Source: Sphingopyxis sp. TUF1 (lineage in GTDB: Bacteria; Pseudomonadota; Alphaproteobacteria; Sphingomonadales; Sphingomonadaceae). Taken from it: a stretch of DNA of 64,000 bases. Below, one piece after another: positions 25,567 through 33,260 of the stretch. Within the stretch, counting starts at the first letter, position 1; each line of letters opens with the position of its first letter. The notes under the pieces were generated by a model. The model was not told where the DNA came from. It did no database searches and saw nothing but the letters and a program-made list of their open reading frames with translations. Both the position numbers and the translations under genes were made by a program. The stretch is taken from the NCBI RefSeq assembly GCF_036687315.1, contig NZ_CP144683.1, positions 1,178,001-1,242,000 on the forward strand. Direction: 5' to 3'.

Positions 25567-27981
25567 TCAGAAGTCCTTGCTCACCTTGATGCCGATCAGT
25601 CGCGGCCGGATGACATTGTCGTAAAAGACGCCGCCCGTGCTGCTGATCCCTTCAGGGTCGCCGCAGATCGATTCGCCGCACTGGACCGCGCTGTTGATGA
25701 CGCCGTTGCTGTTGAACAAATTGGTCGCAAAGGCTTCGGCGCTCCATCCTTCGCCCTTGACCCCGACGCTGAGATCGGCGGTGGTATAAGCTTTGAAATT
25801 GCCGACGATGCCATTTTCGAACGGCCGCAGGTCCGACCGCCGCTTGCCGACATGATTGACCGCGAACTGAACGTGCGCGTTCATGTCGCCGACCGGCCAT
25901 TCGTAGCGTGCGACGGCGTTGCCCTTGAATTTGGCGGTGACGGGCAGGCGCGAACCGCGCGGCGCAAGCGTGTCGTTTATCTCGTTTGACTGATCGATCG
26001 CACCGCTTCCGTCCAGATCGACATCGACGGTGCAGTCGAAATCCACGTTGGCGATGCGGCAGAAGTCGCGGCGGATCGTCGCGTCGTTGTAGCTGCCGCC
26101 GAGACTAAGCGTGAAACCGCCCTGGCGATAGTTGATGTCGGCTTCAATCCCGCGAATGCGTGCGATGCCCGCATTGCGGATTTCGGTGAGGCCGTTGGCG
26201 CCAAGGAAGGAGAGCTGGATATTGTTCCAGTCCTCCTGATAGACGGCGCCGTTGAAGCGGACGGGACCAAAGCTCGTCTTCCACCCGAACTCGTAATTGT
26301 CGAGTGTGTCGGGACCATAGGGAGGCAGCGAGCCGCGGCGATTGATCCCGCCGGGGCGGAAACCGCGCGACCATGTGCCATAGACGAGCACGTCGTCGGT
26401 GACCTTGTAGGTCAGGTTGAGTTTGTGGATGAAGTCGGTATCGCTCGTGCTCTTGTCGAGGTTGGTGCACGGCGATCCCGAAACGATCGGCCCCGCAAAG
26501 CAGGCAGCTTCGCCGGTACGGCTCGAATAGCCCGCCGAATAGCCGAAGAAGCCGACCAGGCTGTTGTCGAACTTGTATACGCGTCCGCCGCCGGTCAGCG
26601 TCAACTTGTCGGTGATGTCGAAACTGATCTCGCCGAATGCGGCATAGTCACGGTCGATACGCAGCTGCTTCGTCAGCCAGATATTGCTGTCGGTACCGGT
26701 GACGGTGATCGAATCGGCAATATTGTCGATGATGTAATTCTGTTCGATATTGTGCGACTGGCGCTGCCAGAACAGCCCGCCGATAAAGCGGATGCGCGCG
26801 TCGGCAGGCGACGCGATGCGGACTTCGGCAAAGCTGCGCTTATAGCGGTCGATGCCTTGGATATATTGGTTCGGGCTGACGAGGTCGCCGTTATTGTCAT
26901 AGAAATAGACGCCATAGCCATAGAGCGCGTCGTAAAAATAGGCATAATCCGAATAGTCGCTTTCGGTCGTCGTCTTGCGCCGCAGATGCCCGCCCGTCGC
27001 AGTCAGATCCCAGCTGCCGATCTTGCCCTCGATCGTCAGCGCCGCCTGAATCCATTTGTCCTTGCTGACTTCAGGGTTGTACTGGACCGTCTGCAGCTTC
27101 CCCGTGACCGCGCTCGAGCGTTCCTGTGCAAAGCTGCCATTCGCCTTCTGAACCTGCCCCATCAGCGTCGGGCGGATCGTCCAGTCGTCGTTCAGGTCGA
27201 TGCCGAGCGCGAGGCGCGCGCCATAGGTATCGACGTCGTTATAATCCTTTTCTACGAGCGCGGCATTGTCTTGCGTGATACCGCTGCTCGGATAGGTACG
27301 GCTGCCCGCGATATTGTCGATATAGCCCGCATCGTGGCGATACCAGCCGACAAGGCGCAGCGCGGCGCGCTCGCCGAGCGGGGCATTGATGAAGCCTTCG
27401 GCGACGCCGCCGATGCCGCCGCGCGTCACGCTGTTGAGTTCGAGCCCCACCGAACCATAGGTGCTGCCGGGGTCAGGCTGATTCGTGACGAGCTTGATCG
27501 TGCCTGCCATCGAGCTGGCGCCATAAAGCGTGCCCTGCGGCCCCGCGAGCGCCTCGACGCGCGCCAAGTCATACGCGTGGATGTCGAGCGCGCCCTGAAT
27601 CGTCGTGATCGGCATTTCGTCCAGATAGGTGCCGACGGTGGGCAGCGACGCCGAGTGGTTGGCATTCTCGCCCGACGCGACGCCGCGGAAATAGACCTGG
27701 CTGAACCCCGGCGCGAGCGTCTGGATCGTCACCGACGGCAGGAATTTTACGACGTCCTGAAATTCCTTGACCTGCAACTCGCCGAGCCGCTCGTTGCCGA
27801 TTGCCGTGATAGCCAGCGGTACGTCCTGCAGATTTTCTTCGCGCTTGGAAGCCGTGACGACAATGTCGTTGTCGTCCTCGACATTCGCCTGCTGCGCCAG
27901 CGCCGTGCCCGACGTGGCGAGGATCGTGCCGCCCAGCAACACCGCGCTGCTCCGCACCAGCATTTTCGACATAGTCCGCAT
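25567..27981 (-). CDS. TonB-dependent outer-membrane receptor
   Basis: An 804-residue receptor with a signal peptide (cleavage near ALA-QQ, about residue 30), a TonB box/plug start EDDNDIVVTASKREENLQDVPLAITAIG, plug phrases VYFRGVASGEN and TLYGASSMAGTI, and a beta-barrel ending in an aromatic residue (VSKDF). It belongs to the iron-complex outer-membrane receptor class expanded in sphingomonads for organic nutrient uptake. ATG at 27981 is supported by GGGGATC upstream. Followed directly by the APC permease and preceded by a TPR-sulfotransferase gene. Ligand not deducible. Confidence 0.93.
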   Translation of the reverse strand: MRTMSKMLVRSSAVLLGGTILATSGTALAQQANVEDDNDIVVTASKREENLQDVPLAITAIGNERLGELQVKEFQDVVKFLPSVTIQTLAPGFSQVYFRGVASGENANHSASLPTVGTYLDEMPITTIQGALDIHAYDLARVEALAGPQGTLYGASSMAGTIKLVTNQPDPGSTYGSVGLELNSVTRGGIGGVAEGFINAPLGERAALRLVGWYRHDAGYIDNIAGSRTYPSSGITQDNAALVEKDYNDVDTYGARLALGIDLNDDWTIRPTLMGQVQKANGSFAQERSSAVTGKLQTVQYNPEVSKDKWIQAALTIEGKIGSWDLTATGGHLRRKTTTESDYSDYAYFYDALYGYGVYFYDNNGDLVSPNQYIQGIDRYKRSFAEVRIASPADARIRFIGGLFWQRQSHNIEQNYIIDNIADSITVTGTDSNIWLTKQLRIDRDYAAFGEISFDITDKLTLTGGGRVYKFDNSLVGFFGYSAGYSSRTGEAACFAGPIVSGSPCTNLDKSTSDTDFIHKLNLTYKVTDDVLVYGTWSRGFRPGGINRRGSLPPYGPDTLDNYEFGWKTSFGPVRFNGAVYQEDWNNIQLSFLGANGLTEIRNAGIARIRGIEADINYRQGGFTLSLGGSYNDATIRRDFCRIANVDFDCTVDVDLDGSGAIDQSNEINDTLAPRGSRLPVTAKFKGNAVARYEWPVGDMNAHVQFAVNHVGKRRSDLRPFENGIVGNFKAYTTADLSVGVKGEGWSAEAFATNLFNSNGVINSAVQCGESICGDPEGISSTGGVFYDNVIRPRLIGIKVSKDF

Positions 27982-28109
27982 GAGATCCCCCTCGATGATA
28001 TCGATGTGACAGAAGAATGACGCAGCGCAGCACAAGCGCAAGCCCAGTTCGTCGGCGCGCCCAGCCGTTGGTCGAAAATGTCGTCAGATGTTGCTTAAAG
28101 GCAACGAAT

Positions 28110-29936
28110 TTAGCGTGCGGCGAAGCGATACTCGTCGGGAACTGCCGGATAGGCGGTCACCACCGGCCCCAGCGCGTCGGTCAGCGACCCCAGCCACTCG
28201 GCATATGGCCGCCATTGGTCGACCCCGTCGCGGTTGATCGGGCGTCGCACCTGCTCGCTTGACGCCGTCCGCACCGCGCGCGCATTGGCGTGGAATTCCA
28301 TGCAGGCCTCTTCGAACGGCTGACCCAGGAAAGCGAGCATCGCGCGCACTTCGGTTTCGGGATTATCCAGGAGCGCTTCGTGGATCACGCGGTGGACGCG
28401 CCCCGGCTGCACCGTATCGAGATGCGCCATCAGCCGCACATAGTCGCGGTAATAGGCGCCCATGTCGGACAGGCGATAGCTGAACGCCTGCCCCTTGGCG
28501 AAATGCTGGCGAAAGTTCGACCAGCAGCAATCGAGCGGATGGCGCCGCGCGTCGATGATCTTCGCGTTTGGGAGGATCAGCCGGATCAGCGGGGTATAGA
28601 GCCAGTTGTTCGGCAGCTTGTCGATGTAGAGCGGCTTCGCGGTCTTGCGCTGCACCGCGGTGCGGCGAAGGAAGGCAGCGCCCATTTCGGCCAGTTTGTC
28701 GGGCGACGCCTCGGCGAGCGCGGCGACCCAATGGCGACCCTCGCCCTTTGCCTCGCGGCCAAGCCCGAGCGCGAGCGCGGGGATGTCGGGCAGCTCCATC
28801 GTCCCTTCGATCGCCGAATGGCTCGCCAAAATCTGTTCGATCAGTGTCGATCCGGCGCGTGGCATTCCCAGAATGAAGACGGGATCACCGCTGGGATCGC
28901 CCTGCCCGGCGCGCTCGGAAAAGAAATCCGCCGTGCAGGTCGCGATCGCGGCATCGACGATCGCCGTCGTTTCGGCGGCATCATAGCCCAGCTGGCCCGC
29001 GCGAATCGCATTGCCTGCGGCATAATGGCGAAAGGCCGCGTCGGGCACGCCTGCATCGTCATAGGTCTTGCCCAGCGCAAAATGCAGGTGCAGCCGGTCA
29101 TCGTCGCGCTCCGTCCCGGCCGGATCGGCGGCGGCAAGTGCAGCCTCCATCGCCTGCCGGTCGGCTTCTTCGAACCGGAGCGTCTTGAGGTTGGCAAGGC
29201 TCCACCATATTTCGCCCAGCCCCGGCTCGGCATTGAGACCGCGGCGATAGGCGTCGATACTGTCGTCCTGCCGCCCGACGGTCTTGAGCATATGGCCATA
29301 GCTCATCCACAGCTTCGCATGGCCGGGGAAGCGTTGAACCAGTTCGGCATAGAGCGCGATCGCTTCATCATAGCCGCCGATCCGGCCGAGCGCGGCGGCC
29401 TTCAGGTTCGCGTGCGCCGGATTGTCGGGATCGCCCACCAGCACCGCGTCAAGCGTTTCTACCGCCTCGGCATAGCGGTTCTGCTTATAGAGGACGGTCG
29501 CCAGATTGGCACGCGCCGCGCCGAACCCTGGCGCCAGCTCGAGTGCGCGCGTCAATAGCCTTTCGGCATCGCCATAACGGCCGATCCGCCCTGCCACCTC
29601 GGCAAGCATCCGGATTGCCGCGACGTCGGTCGGGTCGTCTTTCAGCCGCGCGCGCAGCGCCGCCTCGGCATCGGGCAGGCGGTTTTCGGCGAGCGCGATC
29701 GCCGCGTCGAGCATCGCGTCGTCATGTACCGCCACGCCGACCGCGGCGAGCGCAGCGTCGGCGGCTTCGTCCACCCGGCCAAGCCGTCGCAGCGCTTCCG
29801 CCGCGATGCGGTGCGCCGCCGCCGATGTCGGAACCGCCGCGATGATCGCGCGCGCCTGTTCAAGTGCGGCGCCGGGCTGGCCGTTCAGCAGCCGGCGGGC
29901 GTTGGCCAGCGCCTCATCATGCGTGACCGTCACCAA
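28110..29936 (-). CDS. TPR-repeat sulfotransferase family protein
   Basis: A 608-residue two-part protein. Residues 5-310 are tandem tetratricopeptide repeats (for example RYGDAERLLTRALELAPGFGAARANLATVLY at 120-150). Residues 350-600 are a sulfotransferase domain with the PAPS 5'-phosphosulfate loop FILGMPRAGSTLIEQILASH (354-373) and a 3'-phosphate region around IDARRHPLDCCWSNF. Such TPR-sulfotransferases are often beside TonB receptors in sphingomonads. Start is TTG at 29936 or GTG at 29933, about ten bases after the upstream stop; both have weak ribosome sites. Acceptor unknown. Confidence 0.85.
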   Translation of the reverse strand: MVTVTHDEALANARRLLNGQPGAALEQARAIIAAVPTSAAAHRIAAEALRRLGRVDEAADAALAAVGVAVHDDAMLDAAIALAENRLPDAEAALRARLKDDPTDVAAIRMLAEVAGRIGRYGDAERLLTRALELAPGFGAARANLATVLYKQNRYAEAVETLDAVLVGDPDNPAHANLKAAALGRIGGYDEAIALYAELVQRFPGHAKLWMSYGHMLKTVGRQDDSIDAYRRGLNAEPGLGEIWWSLANLKTLRFEEADRQAMEAALAAADPAGTERDDDRLHLHFALGKTYDDAGVPDAAFRHYAAGNAIRAGQLGYDAAETTAIVDAAIATCTADFFSERAGQGDPSGDPVFILGMPRAGSTLIEQILASHSAIEGTMELPDIPALALGLGREAKGEGRHWVAALAEASPDKLAEMGAAFLRRTAVQRKTAKPLYIDKLPNNWLYTPLIRLILPNAKIIDARRHPLDCCWSNFRQHFAKGQAFSYRLSDMGAYYRDYVRLMAHLDTVQPGRVHRVIHEALLDNPETEVRAMLAFLGQPFEEACMEFHANARAVRTASSEQVRRPINRDGVDQWRPYAEWLGSLTDALGPVVTAYPAVPDEYRFAAR

Positions 29937-29945
29937 GGCCGCGGC

Positions 29946-31553
29946 TCAGCTCGCGGCCCGCGCTTTGGCAATCGCCTGCCGCAGCGTGTCATAGCCGACC
30001 TGTCCTTGCAGCAGCTGGTCGCCGACGATCCACGTCGGCGTTGCGTTGAGCTGAAGCTGGCTCGCGATCGCCATATTGCTGTCGATCTCGCGCTGGAACA
30101 GCGCTTCGTTCGCGGTCGCATCGGCGCTGCCGTCGGTAACGACGCCCGTGCGCGCGGCCGCCGCCGCAATCGCGTCGGGGCCGAGCGAGCTCGCCTGGAA
30201 CATCGCGTGGTGAAAGGCGTCATATTTGCCCTGCCGCGCCGCGGCGAGCGCCATGATCGCGGCGTCGCGGCTCTGCGGCGCGATGATCGGCAGTTCGCGG
30301 AACACCACCTTCAGGCGCTTGTCCTCGCGGATCAGCCGGTCGACGTCGGGCACGCTCGCGCGGCAGAAGCCGCAGGCATAGTCGGTAAAGACCACCAGCG
30401 TCACGTCGCCGTCGGCGTTGCCCGTCCACGCCCCGGCATAAGGTTTTTCGAGCGCCGGGCGGACGGCGTCGATCGCCTTCGCCATTTCGCGCCCGCGCTG
30501 CGCCTCCAGCGCTTCGGGGATGATCTGCGGGTTTGCCTTGATATAGTCGGCGACGACGGTTTCGACCTCGCTCTTGCTGAGGCCGCCGCCCATGCGCCCG
30601 CCAAGCCAGAAAGCAAGCGCAAGCAGCAGGACACCACCGCCTGCCAGCGCCCACAGGCGCGTCGAACCACCGTCCATGCCCGATCCCTTCAACGCCGACA
30701 GCCGCCCCGCGGCCGTCGCCTTTTCGCCCGCGGGCACTTTTGCCGTCGTCTGGCCGATCGGCGAGCGGTCGTCGCCGTCCATCGCGCCGACAACCGGTTT
30801 CGGCGCGGGTTTTGCGATCGCCGGAATCGCAGCATCGCCCGCAAAGAGCGGAAGGTCGGGCGCGGCTGGCGCCTTCGCTTCGGCGGCAACATCCTCGCGC
30901 GCGAGCAATTGGTCGAGCCCCGACGGCGGCGGCACGGGTTCCTCGCGCGGCGTAGGGCGCAGTTTGGTCGCGGCGTCGCCCAGCTGTTCGCGCAGGCTTT
31001 CGCTGCCCGCCTTGGCAAGGTCGGTGACGCCGGCCTTTGTCTTGCCCGCGACTTCGCCCAGCCCGCGTCCGGCCTCGCTCGACAGCTTCCGCGCCTTATC
31101 GCCGAGCGCCATCTTTGCCCAGATTTCGCCGCTGGTCCTGGCCGCGGCACGGCCTGCGCGCGCCGACCCGCGACCGATCGCCTGTGCCGTACGCGCGGTC
31201 GCGGCACCGGTCGTCGCGGCGAGTTCGCGCGCGCGGCGCGGAATTTCCATCGCTTCAACGCGCGCCGGAATATCGGCGCGCGCGCCGACGCGGATCGTCC
31301 AGTCGGCGAAGACTTCGGCGCCGTCTCGGACGCGATCCCACAGCGTCGCCGCGCCCGCCCTGATCGCCTCGGGCTTTACCAGCGGCTCGCTGCGCGGTTT
31401 TTCGAATGCGTCGTATCGGGTCAGGTCGATGCCCGTGGGCGGTTCTTCCCTGGGTTTCGCCAATCCTTCGTCGCGCGCGGGCGCGCCCGCCGCCGGCGTC
31501 GGCGCGGGGTCGCGCAGCCATGGCTGATAATAATCGTCTTTATTCTCTGTCAC
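29946..31553 (-). CDS. Membrane-anchored DsbA/ScsC-like thioredoxin-fold protein with long N-terminal extension
   Basis: A 535-residue frame. The C-terminal part has one membrane helix (about 299-317, RLWALAGGGVLLLALAFWLGG) and a periplasmic DsbA-like domain with redox motif CGFC at 394-397 (VVFTDYACGFCRASVPDVDRL) and the cis-Pro loop ATPTWIVGD. Residues 1-290 are Ala/Pro/charged low-complexity sequence predicted to be cytoplasmic. The start is GTG at 31553; an internal ATG at 30677 with AAGGGA before it would give the ordinary 243-residue anchored DsbA-like protein. I keep the long form because third-position GC stays high throughout and no other gene covers the span. Confidence 0.7.
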   Translation of the reverse strand: MTENKDDYYQPWLRDPAPTPAAGAPARDEGLAKPREEPPTGIDLTRYDAFEKPRSEPLVKPEAIRAGAATLWDRVRDGAEVFADWTIRVGARADIPARVEAMEIPRRARELAATTGAATARTAQAIGRGSARAGRAAARTSGEIWAKMALGDKARKLSSEAGRGLGEVAGKTKAGVTDLAKAGSESLREQLGDAATKLRPTPREEPVPPPSGLDQLLAREDVAAEAKAPAAPDLPLFAGDAAIPAIAKPAPKPVVGAMDGDDRSPIGQTTAKVPAGEKATAAGRLSALKGSGMDGGSTRLWALAGGGVLLLALAFWLGGRMGGGLSKSEVETVVADYIKANPQIIPEALEAQRGREMAKAIDAVRPALEKPYAGAWTGNADGDVTLVVFTDYACGFCRASVPDVDRLIREDKRLKVVFRELPIIAPQSRDAAIMALAAARQGKYDAFHHAMFQASSLGPDAIAAAAARTGVVTDGSADATANEALFQREIDSNMAIASQLQLNATPTWIVGDQLLQGQVGYDTLRQAIAKARAAS

Positions 31554-31609
31554 TTGTTGCCCTTGCGCATCGGTTTGGCGATGCGGTCCCCCACTTGCTC
31601 GGTGCGAGT

Positions 31610-33013
31610 CTAACGCCGTTTCCGCTCGCGTTCCACCTCGGCGCGAGCGACCAGCGAAATATCCTGTGCACGGATCCAGTCGGGCGACCCTTCGGGCAGG
31701 CCCTGCATCGCCAGTTCGGCATTACGCAGCGCCAGCATCGACTGTCTACCCTCCAGAATGTACCGCTCGGCCGAGGCGAGCGCGGCGCGCGCCTGATCGC
31801 CCTTGTTCGCATAAACGATGCCTAGCTGATACCAGGCAAAAGGGTTCTGATTGTCGAGCGCGACCGCGGTTTTCAGGACCTCTTCGGCTTCAGGAAAATT
31901 GGCGGGGTTTTCGGTCGCGATCAGCGCATGGCCGAGCGTAGCGGCGATCAGCGGCTGTGCGCGCGAATTGGTCACCGCTTTGCGCAGCGCGGGAATTGCG
32001 TCGTCGGGGCGCCCCGATTCGAGCAGGATCTGGCCTTCGAGTTCGAGGAAATAGGGATCCTTGGGATCGGCGGCGAGCAATCCCTCGACCTCGGCCATCG
32101 CTTTCTGCGGATAGGCGCTTTTGTGCCAGGCGTAAGCGCGGGCGTAGCGCGCAGGAATGCCCTTGTCGCTTTCGGGGAATTTGCGCAGCGTCCGCTCGGG
32201 TTCGGCCATATAGCCCGACAGCTTGGCCTTGATGCGCTGGAATCGCCTCTCGATCGCGGGGTCGGCGGGCTTTTCCCACGCGGGATCGATCACATAGACT
32301 TCGCGCAGCGTCTGGAGCCGGTCGCCCGACATCGGGTGCGTCCGGCCATAGGCCTGATCGTCGTCCTGCTTGATCCCATAGCGGAACTCAAGATTCTGGA
32401 GTTTCTTGAAAAAGGCCAGGCTGCCGCGTCCGCTGATCCCTGCCTTCGACAGATATTGTGCGCCGGCGGCGTCGGCGGTCGATTCCTGCACGCGGCTGAA
32501 GGCAAGGAACTTGCCGAGCGCCGCCTGCTGCCCCGCCATCATGATGCCCATGCCCGCCTCGCCGCCGCCGGCGGCGACCGCAGCGGCGCCGAGCAGCAGG
32601 CTGAGCAGCGAGATGTTCGTCGCGGCGCTCGCACCGTCGTTGATGCGGATCGCGTGGCCGCCCATCACATGCCCCAACTCGTGCGCGAGCACGCCCTGTA
32701 CCTCTTCGGCGCTGTCGGCGGCTTCGATCAGCCCGCTGTGGACATAAACATCCTGGCTGCCCGCGACAAAGGCGTTGAGGCTAGGGTCACCGATCAGGTG
32801 GACGCGCACTTGCCCCGGCTGCATCCCTGCCGCGACGACGAGCGGGTCCATCATATCCTGAAACAATGCTTCGGTCTCGGCATCGCGCAGGATTGACTGC
32901 GCCGCCGCGGGACGTGCCGCGATGACAAAGATCGCGAGCAGGGTCAGCAGAATGCGCAACAGGTGACGCAGCGCATCCGATCCGGGCACGGTCTGCTTTT
33001 GAAAAGCGGTCAT
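31610..33013 (-). CDS. BepA-like M48 metalloprotease with TPR tail
   Basis: A 467-residue periplasmic zinc protease. A signal peptide (RILLTLLAIFVIAARPAAAQS) precedes the M48 domain with HELGHVMGGHAIR (HExxH) and the later Glu ligand region ESTADAAGAQYL; RTHPMSGDRLQTLRE is the usual plug-like loop. The C-terminal 200 residues are tetratricopeptide-like repeats (DPKDPYFLELEGQILLESGRPDDAI). The family (E. coli BepA/YfgC) degrades or assembles outer-membrane proteins such as LptD. ATG at 33013 with GGGAGG six bases upstream is preferred to the ATG at 33058, which has no ribosome site. Confidence 0.88.
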   Translation of the reverse strand: MTAFQKQTVPGSDALRHLLRILLTLLAIFVIAARPAAAQSILRDAETEALFQDMMDPLVVAAGMQPGQVRVHLIGDPSLNAFVAGSQDVYVHSGLIEAADSAEEVQGVLAHELGHVMGGHAIRINDGASAATNISLLSLLLGAAAVAAGGGEAGMGIMMAGQQAALGKFLAFSRVQESTADAAGAQYLSKAGISGRGSLAFFKKLQNLEFRYGIKQDDDQAYGRTHPMSGDRLQTLREVYVIDPAWEKPADPAIERRFQRIKAKLSGYMAEPERTLRKFPESDKGIPARYARAYAWHKSAYPQKAMAEVEGLLAADPKDPYFLELEGQILLESGRPDDAIPALRKAVTNSRAQPLIAATLGHALIATENPANFPEAEEVLKTAVALDNQNPFAWYQLGIVYANKGDQARAALASAERYILEGRQSMLALRNAELAMQGLPEGSPDWIRAQDISLVARAEVERERKRR

Positions 33014-33146
33014 CGCCGCCTCCCTTGCGCCGCGCGCCTGAACCTCGAGTGAAGCCATAAGGGCTTATTGGGGCTCGGCGCGCGCGGGTGCAAGGTCGGC
33101 GTGCGATTTCTGCGATGTTCCGCTGCACTGGAGTGTTGTGACAATC

Positions 33147-33236
33147 CCTACACCCCTGCGAAGGCGGAGGGCCATCACCGGCCGGTCCAGAATTTGAAAC
33201 ATCGGGAGATGGGTCCCCGCCTTCGCGGGGACACAC
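33147..33236. repeat. Diverged family A palindromic repeat
   Basis: CCCTGCGAAGGCGGAGGGCC at the left and GGTCCCCGCCTTCGCGGGGA at the right share the GCGAAGGCGG/CCGCCTTCGC core of family A, with different ends and spacer. It lies in the 250-base gap between the BepA-like gene and the RNase E gene, 24 bases beyond the rne stop. Confidence 0.75.
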
Positions 33237-33260
33237 GGAAACTCACTCAGTGCGGGGCCA

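Noticed and set aside
26425..28020. 531-residue plus-strand open frame opposite the TonB receptor
   Set aside because: Arg/Ala/Asp-rich shadow sequence with no domain or ribosome site; the receptor on the minus strand is certain.
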